Positions 52,756 to 63,466 of a stretch of 64,000 nt of DNA are shown here, piece after piece. The DNA comes from Zygnema cylindricum. Its lineage: Eukaryota; Streptophyta; Zygnematophyceae; Zygnematales; Zygnemataceae. Location: the NCBI GenBank assembly GCA_037447655.1, contig JBBHKE010002820.1, positions 90,814-154,813 on the forward strand, written 5' to 3'. The notes under the pieces were generated by a model. The model did not search any database and was not told the DNA's origin. It was given only the letters and a program-made list of their open reading frames with translations. Position 1 is the first letter of the stretch; each line of letters begins with the position of its first letter. A program made the translations under genes and the position numbers.

Positions 52756-53613
52756 GGTTATGGGCCTGTTATCAAGAATTCTTATCTTTTCCGGGGATAA
52801 GTATGTTTACTGGGCGGATATGGTGGAAACATATTTTGAAAATGTCAATCTTTTGGATATATTGGATGGTTCGCTGGATGAATCTGATCCGTCATGGTCT
52901 AAGAAAAATACGCAAGCTCGTTCTATTCTGAAATTTTGTATATCTGAGGACTTAGCTATGTGTCGGATAAAGATGAAAAAAGCAATTGATATGTGGAAAT
53001 CTCTTAAAAGTGATTATGAAAAGGCCAATGTCTAGGAAGAGCTTTTATTGACTGGAAAAATTTGGGACCATAAGTACACTGGCGGTATAATGGCTGAATA
53101 TTCTAACAAATTTCGTATCCTTGTAGATGCACATGCTTGTGCAGGTGGGGTGTTTCCTCCTTTTCAACAGGCGGCATTGCTCATGAGGGGTCTCCCTCGT
53201 AGTATGAAAGGAGCATCTGACATGCTCAAACAAAAAGATAAAGCTAGCTGGACTTTACAATTAGCCATCAATATTTTACTAGAGGAGGAAGCTACATCTA
53301 ATATTCTCAATGTTGAGCAAGTAGAGGCTTTTAATTCAGACTTTGAGAGAAAAGGACAATTTAATCAGCAAAGAAATCAGTATAATCAGTTCAGACATTT
53401 TAATCAAGGTGGAAATAGACAATCCAACAATGCATGCTTTTATTGTAGTGAGAGAGGTCATGGATACAATTTTTTTCCTAAGCTTAAAAAAGCTAATGAT
53501 ACAGGTTTATACCGGCCACAACGGCAATAAAGCCAGTTTTACAAAGGCTTCACGGGGACTACGCCTCGTGGAAATGCACTATTTCGGCTTCTTCGTCTCT
53601 CGAAGACGAGAAT
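52697..53613 (+). pseudogene. gag: Element B3 gag
   Basis: The best kept gag of family B. Start in the LTR: MSTSTTTAAPPPAPVVVEQQ, then ILIFSGDKYVYWADMVETYF, NVNLLDILDGSLDESDPSWS, KKAIDMWKSLKSDYEKANV. One TAG (53033-53035), then the frame 53048-53530: IWDHKYTGGIMAEYSNKFRI, LLMRGLPRSMKGASDMLKQK, LNVEQVEAFNSDFERKGQFN. The zinc knuckle is CFYCSERGHGYNFF (last Cys to Phe). A TAA and frameshifts follow before protease. Confidence 0.88.
52756..52770 (+). promoter_or_regulatory. Element B3 primer-binding site
   Basis: GGTTATGGGCCTGTT directly after the LTR; translated as VMGLL within gag. Confidence 0.65.
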
Positions 53614-55263
53614 TTGACGGTTTCTACGGAGGACGATACAGATCTATTCGCTATGGCGGCTGCAATGGAGGGCACGAAGGACCCCGGATGGATAATGGAT
53701 ACAGGAGCTTTAGCCCACATGTGCTGGAACAAGGCTATCTTCAAAAATCTGAAAGCAACGCCGGAGAAAAATATTTATTATGCTTGTGGAATGAGTGTCC
53801 AAACTCGTGCTGTGGGTGATGTGTCATTACTAGTTGATGTAGAAGGACAAGCAATTGAAAGGACTCTTCACAATGTCTTATTTGTGCCTGACTTTAAGAA
53901 AAATCTATTTCCTACGTCGTTGGTAGAGAGCAAAGGCTTTGAGGTTAATTTGAAAAATGGTCGGCAAGTTGTTAGCAAAAATGGCAAGGTTGCGGTTACA
54001 GGTACTAAAGATAGTAGCAAGATGTATCGCATGGATATGGCTAATACAAAGGAGAATGATGTTTTGTACTCTGGTGTTTTGCACTCAGATGAGTTGTGGC
54101 ATAAAAGATTAGGCCATGTAAATTATGATAGTTTGAGGAAAATTGTCATTGCTGGAAAAATAGAGGGTGTCTCAATCACAGATGGGCCGGTCAAAACTTG
54201 CGATGGTTGCGCTTTAGGCAAAATCCACAGATTGCCATTTCCTAAGGAGTCTGAGCATCGATCAACGTAACTTTTACAACAAATTCATTCGAATGTCTTT
54301 GGTCCGGCGAAGGTTCCATCTGTCGGAGGGATGAAATACATGGTCACCTTCACAGATGATTTCTCCAAGTTTACAAAAGTTTACTTCATGAAGGAGAAGA
54401 GTGAAGTGTTTGGTCACTTCAAACACTATAAAGCATGGGCTGAAAAACTTCATAATTCATCTATTCTACAGCTCAGATCGGACAATGGTGGTGAATATAC
54501 ATCGAAAGAATTTGAAACCTTTTTACTCGAGGAAGGCATTAGTCATCTATTGACTGTTCCATATTCACCGGAACAAAATGGGGTGTCGGAAAGACTGAAT
54601 AGAACTCTCACGGAAAGCTCTAGGTCTATGCTCGCAGATAAAAATGTGGATCCGAAATTCTGGGCTGAGGCTCTAAATTGTGCAGTTTATATTAAAAATA
54701 GGATAGGATCAAGATCGGTAGAAACAACTCCTTACGAAATCTGGACAGGTAGCAAACCACATGTTAGCCATTTCAAGGTCTTTGGTAGTCAATGCTTTAT
54801 ATTGGATACGTCTACAGATAGATGGAAAATGGAACCGAAGGGATTACCGGGTATTCTGTTAGGATATGATGATCAATCAAAAGGTTATAGAGTCTTTGTG
54901 TTTGAAAGGCAGAAAATAGTTGTAGCTAGAAACATCATTGTTAAGGATGAACTAGACTCCATAGATTTATTTCAAATGACAGAGCAGCAAAAGCAACAAA
55001 AAGTACAGGAGTATGTCATCTTAGATTGCATGCAGGAAATTGTCCCGCAGATTCCACAAACTCCAGTAATGACTCCGGAGTCAGAGCTTCTCCAAGTTCC
55101 TCACCAACTTCGGGTCCAGACGGACCAAGAGCAGTCAATACACACGGATCGCAACCAGCGTAATCACGAACACCCGGATCGCAACCAGCGCAATCAGCAA
55201 GACACGGATCGCAATCAGCGTAATCAGCGTAATGCGCGGCATGCGACGATCTCAGCCTCATAA
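53614..55263 (+). pseudogene. pol: Element B3 protease and integrase
   Basis: Two long frames, 53614-54270 and 54331-55263. Protease GWIMDTGALAHMCWNKA (D-T-G intact). Pre-integrase LWHKRLGHVNYDSLRK and CDGCALGKIHRLPFPKE, all zinc ligands kept. After one TAA the first core motif reads IHSNVFGPAKV (Asp to Asn). Then FTDDFSKFTKVYFMKEKSEV, RSDNGGEYTSKEFETFL, PEQNGVSERLNRTL, FWAEALNCAVYIKNRIG, LPGILLGYDDQSKGYRVFVF. The tail holds the tandem DRNQRN repeats (55146-55232) before RT. Confidence 0.9.
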
Positions 55264-56081
55264 TTTCCGGGGGGAAAAAGATCAAGTAGCCGCCTGTAAG
55301 CAAGCTCTCACTTTGCCTACTCGCAGTCATAGGGGAGCCCTTGACCATCCAAGAGGCTTTCTCATCACCAGAGCGGAATCACTGGATTGAGGCGGCAAAC
55401 GACGAAATGAAGTCGATCATGGAGGCTCAAACATGGGAGCTTGTGGACCTTCCTCCAGACCGAAAAGCGATCGGCAGCAAATGGGTATTCAAGGTGAAGT
55501 TAAATCCCGATAACACCATTGAACGCTATAAGGCCAGACTTGTGGCGAAGGGGTACAATCAAAAGGAAGGAATCGATTTTGTTGAAACATTTTCTCCGGT
55601 TGTAAGATTTCCAACAGTTAGGATTTTGCTATCCCTAGCTGCTATAGAAGATATGAAAATTCATTAGATGGATGTAAAAACGGCCTTTTTGCATGGAGAA
55701 CTAGAAGAGACCATTTACATGCAGTGGCCTGAAAAGTATGTGGAACCAGGAAAAGAGCACTTAGTATGAAAGTTGCTAAAATCTTTGTACGGCCTAAAAC
55801 ACGCCCCCAGATAGTGGAATATAAAGCTTGATGAATTCTTGACTAGTTTATGATTTCAAAGGATAAGTTCTGATCACTCTGTCTACGTTCTAAAGGGTGA
55901 AAATGGGATAGTGTATATAGCAGTATATGTAGATGATTTGCTATTAATTAGCAAATCAATGGTTGAAATTAACAAAATCAAAACTGCTCTAAACTCACGG
56001 TTCGAGATGAAAGACCTCGGTGAGGCAAAATATATTTTGGGTATCTAGGTAGAGAGGGACAGAAATAAGAAAATAATAACA
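55264..56081 (+). pseudogene. pol: Element B3 reverse transcriptase, first part
   Basis: The frame 55341-55667 reads [83 protein letters not shown] then replaces Gln before [20 protein letters not shown]. Three further stops follow (TGA, TAG, TGA) up to YVDDLLLISKSMVEINK (55925-55975, catalytic Asp pair intact) and EAKYILGI. Confidence 0.9.
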
Positions 56082-56912
56082 TTGACTCAAAAAGAGGCTA
56101 TTGGAAACATGTTAGATGAGTACGGAATGCGGGGGGCAAAAAGATGTTTAACTCGAATGGAGTTTCGGCAGAAGTTAGAGGGAGAAGAGACAGAACCAGG
56201 TGTCATTATTAGCGAGTATTTAGAGTCAGGGGAGAATTATCCTATGACAATAATACCTTATAGACAGATAGTGGGAAGCTTAATATATTTCATGAACTGT
56301 ACCCGTCTTGACATTGCTGTAGCAGTCGGGATACTGAGCAGGAGTCTAGAAAATCCGAGAAAATCTGATCTTGATCCAGCTAGGAGAGTCTTAAGATATT
56401 TGGCAGGAACTAAAGATCTCAAACTCACACTAGGCGGAGGAGAAGTCAAGCTGCAAACATGGAGTGATGCAAGCTATGGCGACATGCCAAGCCAGAAATC
56501 CACCACGCGATTCGTTCTACAAATTGGGAACGATACTTGTTGTTGGAGCAGCAAACTTCAAAAGGTTACAGCACAGTCGACAATGGAGTCAGAATATATG
56601 GCAGCAAGCTCGGCCCTCAAAGAACTCTTATGGGTAAAATCCATGTTACAAGAACTAGGATACATGCAAGTTGGTCCACAGGTGATCTGGTGTGATAACG
56701 AGGCTGCCATTGCCATTGCTTCTAACCCGTGTCATCACTTCAAAAGCAAGCACATGGATGTACGATTACACTTTGTAAGAGAAAAAGTGTACTCTAGAGT
56801 GATTAAATTATGTTATTTGCCAGATGCAAAAATGATTGCTGATATGCTCACTAAAGCCCTTCCTGCTCCTAAGCTGAAGTATTGTAGGGACGCAGTGGGA
56901 TTAAGTGAATAG
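56082..56912 (+). pseudogene. pol: Element B3 RT end and RNase H
   Basis: An open frame of 276 residues: TQKEAIGNMLDEYGMRGAKR, IPYRQIVGSLIYFMNCTRLD, RVLRYLAGTKDLKLTLGGGE, TWSDASYGDMPSQKSTTRFV (Asp), TMESEYMAASSALKELLWVK (Glu), WCDNEAAIAIASNPCHHFKS (Asp), ending MLTKALPAPKLKYCRDAVGL. The most complete RNase H domain of the window, with the catalytic residues present. Confidence 0.92.
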
Positions 56913-57072
56913 TTGAATTGCTGCAATGCTATACTGCCACTCTGCGATAATTCCACCATTGTGAGGTAGTGGGACTGGGTGACTTGCTAATTGCTATATT
57001 GCTATGCTGCAATGCTGCGCTAGTTTATCACCGTAGCTGCGCCGGGATACTGAGTCTAAAGCTTTAGGGGAG
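56913..57072 (+). promoter_or_regulatory. B3 GCTGC-rich tail and polypurine tract
   Basis: GCTGCAATGCTATACTGCC and similar units (56920-57045), then CTAAAGCTTTAGGGGAG (57056-57072) directly before the 3' LTR. The GCTGC units face the GCAGC minisatellite of U3 across the tract. Confidence 0.75.
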
Positions 57073-57886
57073 TGTTGTCTTTTTGGAAAGCTTTCAGTCT
57101 CAGAGCAGCCGCAGCTGCTTTACTGACAAAGCAGAGCAGCTGCTATACAGACAGAGCAGCGCAGCTGCTATACAACACAGCAACTTCTATACAGCAGAGC
57201 AGCTGCTACACAACAGAGCAGCTGCTATACAACAGAGCAGCTGCCATACAGCAGAGCAGCTACTATACAGCAGAGCAACGCAGCAGCAGAGCAGCGCAGC
57301 AGCAGAGCAATGCAGCAGCGAAGCTGCAACACAGGTATGACAAGGCAACCACGATTATATTTGATATTGTCCGTACGGACAACGTTACGTCTGATATTCT
57401 TAATGTGATTGTGTACAGGATGGAGGATTTGCGATAGATACGATTCTAGTTAGCTTAGTGATAGCTCAATGGTAGTTTAGTGATAGCTCAATGGTAGCTT
57501 GACAGATTAGTGGTAGCTTGGTGGTTTGATGTACCTCTCAAGTACACTGGTGTTGCCAGTTCAACACAAGTATAAGACTTAGGACTCATAACATATTATG
57601 TATCCAGACTTCCAAGTAGTAAAACTGCAGACAGTTTTTGGGAAACTTCTGAGTATTATATCTTGAGTGTTGTCGGGTCAATTGTGCTATAACTTTGGGA
57701 GTTATCAGTGTTTATGCTACTCTATATTCTGATAGAGTTTTGTGAGGTTTGGATGCTTGTATAAGAATTGGTGAGCACTTAAGAACAGCTGTTTGGTAGG
57801 ATTCTTGATAGCTTCTGAGAGTGTATCATGTCTACTTCTACTACTAATACTGCTCCTCCACCTGCACCGGTGGTTGTAGAACAACA
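57073..57886 (+). repeat. 3' LTR of copia element B3
   Basis: 814 bases, paired with 51966-52755. It ends GAACAACA and is followed by ACATG (57887-57891), identical to 51961-51965: a perfect 5-base TSD. B3 therefore inserted whole (5,921 bases) into the RNase H gene of B2. Confidence 0.95.
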
Positions 57887-57891
57887 ACATG

Positions 57892-58341
57892 CAGATTGGT
57901 CCACAGGTGATCTGGTGTGATAACCAGGTTGCCATTGCCATTGCCTCTAACCCAAGTCATCACTTCAAGAGTAAGCACATGAATGTAAGATTACACTTTG
58001 TAAGAGAAAAATTGTTCTCTAGGGTGATTAAATTATGCTATCTCGCAGACGTAAGAATGATTGTTGATATGCTTACTAAAGCTCCTCCTGCTCCCAAGCT
58101 GAAGTATTGTAGGGATGTAGTAGGATGGGGTGAATAGCTAGGTTGCTGCACTGCGATACTGCCAGGCTGTGCTAGTCCACAATCAAGGTGTAGTGGGACT
58201 AGGTGACTAGTTGATTTTCGGCCCTGCTATGTTGCCATGCTGCGCTGCTATGCAACCATGCTACGTTAAGAGTGATATCGCAGCAGCGTGGCTTTGACAT
58301 CACAACTGCGCTGATATAGTGAGTCTAAAGCTTTAGGGGAG
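57892..58341 (+). pseudogene. pol: Element B2 RNase H end, after B3
   Basis: Continues the frame cut at 51965: IGPQVIWCDNQVAIAIASNP (catalytic Asp), HHFKSKHMNVRLHFVREKLF, YLADVRMIVDMLTKAPPAPK, ending 58137. A GCTGC-rich tail and the polypurine tract CTAAAGCTTTAGGGGAG (58325-58341) follow. Confidence 0.9.
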
Positions 58342-59234
58342 TGTTTATTTTGGAGAACTTTAAGTCTCAGTAAATTAGTGTGTAGGTAGAAAGGTAGTGA
58401 TTGGTAGCGTAAGTTTCACAAAGACATGCGTCATCACTTGAAAGCAGTAGAGGACAACGCAACTGCGACGCAGATGGAACAGTGCAGCTGCTATGCAAAT
58501 AGAGCAGCGCAGCAGCGTAGCTGCTATGCAGACAGAGCACCGCAGCAACGAAGCTACGACACAGACCTGACAACGCAACTATAGTTACTCTGGATATGAT
58601 CCGTAGAGACAACGCAGCTGCTATTATCTTATGATTCGGTACGGGACACTGCATCCGCAGGTGATATTAATGTGATTCGGTACAGGATAACACAATTGCG
58701 ATTGATATGAATCAAGTCAACGGACGAGATTTATATGAGTTTCATGAGAGATTTAGCCACGAAGTATATGTACAATCACTTAATATAGATTCTGAGTAAA
58801 ATTGACTGTACGATGATAGATTCGGTTGGCACGATTACCAACACGTAGATCTCAGTAGGTGGGTTGATTTTGGACATACCTCTAAAGTACACTTATATCG
58901 GCGGTGGAACACACAGAGTATAAGACGTAGGACTTAGAGCATTTCATGTATCCAGACTTCCAAGTAGTAAAACTGCAAGTAGTTTTTGGGAAACTTCTGA
59001 GTGTTATATCTTGAGTGTTGTCGATTCAATTGTGCTGAAACTTTGGGAGATGTTGGTGTTTATGCTGCTTTATAATTTGATAGAGCTTTGTAAAGTTTGG
59101 TTGGTTGTATAAGATTTGGTGAGCATTTGAAAATAGTTGTTTAGTAGGATTCTTGATAGCTTTTGAGAGTGTATCATGTCACCTTCTACTACTACTGCTG
59201 CTCCTCCTCGTGCACCGATGGTTGTAGAACAACA
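58342..59234 (+). repeat. 3' LTR of copia element B2
   Basis: 893 bases, TGTTTATTTTGG...GAACAACA, paired with 46886-47776. Right flank GAGAG (59235-59239) is the TSD. The end carries an ATG, as in all family B LTRs. Confidence 0.93.
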
Positions 59235-59253
59235 GAGAGGATGATGAAGACAT
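59235..59253 (-). pseudogene. U reading frame, 5' end beyond B2
   Basis: The 5' tip of U: the ATG complement is at 59251-59253, reading MSSSSS. It continues into PPPKGRR at 46885 once B2 is taken out. GAGAG at 59235-59239 duplicates 46881-46885. The stretch 59254-59336 upstream shows no clear promoter. Confidence 0.5.
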
Positions 59254-59336
59254 GGACACTATTCTGGTTGAGATTTCCGGTCAATCAATAAGTGCATGTA
59301 AGATGTTGGTAAGAAGCGAGAGATTCTCAAAACTGC
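59254..59336. other. Old flank between B2 and A3
   Basis: About 80 bases left between the B2 TSD and the A3 LTR, lying upstream of the U start codon. Nothing recognisable in it. Confidence 0.5.
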
Positions 59337-60329
59337 TGTTGTTAGATTTGTTATAAGTTTAAATTATTAGATTTATAAGGTATTTTCTAGATCTGAATTT
59401 TTTTCTAAAAACACGAAAAGTAAAAGCGCAGGAAGCCTGCCTCCACATCTTCCCTCTCTCCCGATACTTGTTGTAGTCACAAAAAGATAGAAAGGGTGGT
59501 GGAGCCATGGCAGCCTCAGCTCCATAGGCAAGACTTAAGAGTGACCTAAGTCACTCTCAACAAAAGGTTGAATCCGGCAAGATTCGAACCTCTGATCGGC
59601 AGAGCCTGGCAAAGCCGTCAACTTTTACCTGTCTATCGTAGGAGTTTGTAACATGGGGTACAATATTTATTTAAACATTGAACAGAACACTAATCCGATA
59701 AACGTAATTATGAAAAGGAAACATAGACACATAACAGATTCAGTGCGTACATCTAATCCGCCGCACGAAATAAATGAGTCTGCCATTTATTTTAACGGCA
59801 TACTAATCGTCGCCAAGGTCCCGGAATGGTCACTTTGGCAGGTTTTGAGACGTGGCGTGACCTAGCGATACATGGCAAGATTGAATTGAGCAGCGGGGAT
59901 CCTGGACAACATAAAGATGATTTAGAAAGCGACACACGTCCACTCCATGGCCTTGTCCTATAGAGGCCGTACATAAAGTACATCGGCCACTGTACTTCTG
60001 GGTACTTTACAGTATCCCGATTGGAGCGTACTTTAGTAAATAGGGTTTGTGAGAGAGATGTAGGACTTAGAATATTTTTAGACAAACACCTCTCCCTTTG
60101 GAGCTTTGTATAAATTGGCATCTTTGCCAACTCATAACTAATCAACAGGTTGGCCGTTTTCAATGATTCTTTTTGCTACAAACTTAGGGGAGTCGACGCT
60201 GCACAGGGGTGCAGTCAAAATGTCAGTTTGCCTTCTTGGGCAGCAGTGGTTTTTGCTTGAAGTGGGTTAGCTAAAAACTATTTTGAGGCTTCTTGTATTC
60301 TGTAGTCTAATGGAGGACACAGAATTGTA
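59337..60329 (+). repeat. 5' LTR of copia element A3
   Basis: About 993 bases from TGTTGTTAGA to AGAATTGTA (terminal CA to TA), placed by its GGTTATGGGCCCAACC primer site and by similarity to the A1 LTR (GGTATTTTCTAG, TTGTTGTAGTCAC, GGAGCCATGGCAGCC). It holds the antisense tRNA-like module (about 59566-59640). The start is less certain than the end because the 3' LTR is outside the window. Confidence 0.75.
59566..59640 (-). other. Antisense tRNA-like module in A3 LTR
   Basis: On the minus strand TTGACGGCTTTGCCAGGC is followed by GAGGTTCGAATC (complement of 59581-59592), a perfect box B/T-loop core GGTTCGAATC, and then CTTGCCGG. It lies at the same place in the LTR as the modules of A1 and E but is clearly diverged, while the T-arm core is kept. 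Confidence 0.5.
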
Positions 60330-61741
60330 GGTTATGGGCCCAACCTCTTGGGTGCCCACCTTCAATGGATCTGGGTTCATCTATTGGGAAGCCATGATGA
60401 TGGGAGCTTTGTGCGAAAAATGATCAGTGGAAAAAAAAAAACGTCCACCTTCGGGAACTCCACTAGGATTTGGAGTAAGGTTTCCTGCAGCAACGCATGC
60501 CTTAGCAGAGGAGGCAGATAATGGGGAGAGCAGTGTGTCCGAAAAGGGGAAACGGAAGGAGACACCCCTCACTCTTATTGCCACAGTACCGTGAGCGGCG
60601 ACCGATAATACCGCGGAAAACGATACTCAAATGTGGGAGGATGTAAACATGGTTGCAAAGAACTTAATTCTGAGGCACCTCACTCAAGCTTTGGCCACCC
60701 CTCATCTTCACATTTACAAGGTCAAGTAGTTGTGGGTGAATTTGGTGGAGATCTATAGAGCAAGAACTATTTAGGTGCTCTAGTTAGCTGAGCAAAAGCT
60801 AGTGAGTTACACTTACAAATGAGGAAATATGTTAGACTACTGTAATGATCTCTCTTGTTTCTATATGGAGATGGAAAGTGCCGAATGGACAGGTACAATG
60901 AAAATGCAAGTTAACACTCTCATCATGAAGTTACCAAACGAGTATGAAAACATAGTGTACCGAGAACAAGAAATGACTAATAGTGCATGGAAGTGGAATA
61001 CACTTGTCCGGATGATGCTTGTGCAGGAAAACACTATAGAGATTAGGAGAGGAGGAAATAACATTCAAGCTCTAGCTCTAGGAGAGGACCGATGGGGGAA
61101 GGACTTGAAGAAACCGTACAATGGGAAAAGAGATCAGTCTGGAGGACCAAGGCCCCCAAAGGGCTTTTGTCATTTTTGCAAAAAGTCAGGACACTTTATT
61201 GCGAATTATGTCAAGCTACCGGAGCCGAGGCTCCAAGAGAACCTAGGAGGGGGGTCTTCCGGGGGGAAGAAAAAAACACTTGTGGTCACAAAAGTGATAG
61301 GAGAAACCGAGGATGAGTCTTCTAAGGAGGATGGGGAGTTTCTTCTTGACGACAGTCTGGAGGAGAAGGAGATCCCTCGGAGACAAAAGTGTGCTCTTGG
61401 AGCAATTCGAGAAGTTCCACAGGAAGGATGGATCATCTACTCAAGTGCATCCATGCATATATGTCATGATAAGGAACTCTTCACTAAGCTAAGAAAGATC
61501 CCTACTGTAGAGATATAGTATGGGGATGGGAGAGTGGTTACTACAAATTCAATGGGGTCAGTAGATCTGAAATTCTTAGTGGAGGGTAAGACTTCTATAC
61601 TCACATTCTCAGATGTACTCTGCATTCCTCAGTTGAGTAAAAATCTTGTCTCTAAGCCTATGTTAGATGACTAAGAGTTTGATACCTTACCTAGAAAGGG
61701 AGTCTTTACATCTAAGTATAGGGATGAAGTTTACTTCACGG
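60330..61741 (+). pseudogene. gag: Element A3 gag and protease, truncated
   Basis: After the primer site: FNGSGFIYWEAMMMGALCEK, stop, later NMVAKNLILRHLTQALATPH and several stops. The frame 60829-61518 reads MLDYCNDLSCFYMEMESAEW, LIMKLPNEYENIVYREQEMT, a knuckle CHFCKKSGHFIANYV (last Cys to Tyr), and PRRQKCALGAIREV. The protease site is WIIYSSASMHICHD, so the active D-S-G reads Y-S-S. The SVDLKFLVEGKTSILTFSDV region continues to about 61740, where the B5 LTR interrupts. The rest is outside the window. Confidence 0.87.
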
Positions 61742-62718
61742 TGTTGTTCTACGACCAGTGGAGCAGGTGGAGCATCAGTAGTAGTAGTGGAAGAAGACAT
61801 AATCTAACTCACAGAAGATTATCAAGAATTGTATCAAACAACTTTTTTCGACAGCTCACCAAATCTTATGCAATCAGCCAAACTGCTTCAAACTATACCA
61901 CAGTATAGAATATCACAAAGATTGACAACTCCCAAAATTTTCAGCTCAATTGATCCAACATAAACCAAGATATGCAACTCAGAAGTTTCCCAAAAACAGT
62001 CTGCAGATTACACAGTGTGGAAGTCTAGATACATAAAATGTTCTACGTCCTAAGTCTTATAGTCTTCACTCATTTGTCCTACTACATAGTGCTGTACCGC
62101 CAATACAAGTGTTCTTAAAAGATACGTTCAAAAGAACTAAACTGCCACTAAGGTCTAAGTGCTCCTAATCATGCTAAAACTAATGTTTCACCGTACAATC
62201 AATATTACTGAGAATCCTATACAGGTGATTTGTTCAAATACTTGTTGCCTAGCTTACTGACAATTGATTGGGTACATCCATCCGGTTGTTGCATAACATT
62301 TGTTAGCAAGTCACTTAATTATTCTCTTATGAATCTCGTCCGTTGACTCGATTCATATCAACCGTAGCAGCGCAGTCCAAATCATGATCACATTCAAATA
62401 TCAGCGGCTTCGTAGCAGCTACGCTGTCTCATACCAAAAACAGCCACAGCTGCGTTTATCTTGTTCTGTAGCAACTGCGTTGTCCTGTACCAAAATATCA
62501 GCAGTTGCGTTTGTCCCGTTGGGTCGCAGGCTGCGTTCGTCCGTACAGACCATATCAAAAATAACCACAGCTGCGTTTGTTCCATCTGCGTCGCAGCTGC
62601 GTTGTTGATACCATTCAAAAACATGCACTGTGCTTCAAGTGACGACGCGTGTCCCTATAGATCTATTTTTCCGCCGTCCTATAAATTTGCTGAGACTTAA
62701 AGCTTTCCAAAAACAACA
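61742..62718 (-). repeat. 3' LTR of copia element B5 (reverse strand)
   Basis: 977 bases, TGTTGTTCTACG...AAACAACA. On the minus strand it starts TGTTGTTTTTGGAAAGC like B3 and ends GTAGAACAACA. It contains GCAGCTGCG/CGCAGCTG-rich U3 units (62370-62610). It lies inside A3; the left flank is CACGG and the right partner LTR is outside the window. Confidence 0.88.
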
Positions 62719-63466
62719 CTCCCTTAAAGCTTTAGACTCAGTATGCCAGCGCAGCTTCGGTGTTTAACTAGCGCAACATCGCAACATAGCAACGTAGCAA
62801 TTTAGCAAGTCACCTAGTCCCACTACATCCACGTTATACGACTAGTGCAGCATGGCAGTATAGCAGTGGAGTAACTCAGCTATTCACTTAATCCCACAGC
62901 GTCCCTACAATACTTCAACTTAGGAGCAGGAAGGGCTTTAGTGAGCATATCAGCAACCATTTTTGCATTTGGCATATAGCATAATTTAATCACTCTAGAG
63001 AACACTTTTTCCCTTACAAAGTGTCATCTTACATCCATGTGCTTGCTTTTGAAGTGGTGACTTGGAATAGAAACTATGGCAATGGCATCCCGGTTATCAC
63101 ACTAGATCACCTGTGGACCAACCTGCATGTATCCCAATTCTTGCAACATGGATTTCACCCATAGGAGTTCTTTGAGGACCGAGCTTGCCGCCATATATTC
63201 TAACTCCATCATTGATTGTGCCGTTACCTTTTAAAATTTGCTACTACAACAGCAAGTCCCGTTCCCAATTTGCAGAACGAATCACGTGGTGGATTTTCAA
63301 CTTGGCATGTCGCCATAACTTGCATCACTCCATGTTTGCAGCTTCACTTCTCCTCCGCCTAGTATTAGTTTGAGGTCTTTGGTTCCTGCCAAGTATCTTA
63401 AAACTCTTCTTGGTGCATCATGGTCAGATTTCCTCGGATTCTTTAGACTTCTGCTCAGTACCCCAA
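62719..63466 (-). pseudogene. pol: Element B5 RNase H
   Basis: On the minus strand the polypurine tract AAAGCTTTAAGGGAG precedes the LTR. Upstream of it lie pieces of RNase H: WCD/DNRDAIAIVSIPSHHFKS, KHMDVR-like, MLTKALPAPKLKYC near 62890-63110. Then the frame 63297-63479 reads GVLSRSLKNPRKSDHDAPRR and LQTWSDASYGDMPS. Stops and frameshifts are present. Catalytic Asp (SDAS) is kept. Confidence 0.85.
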
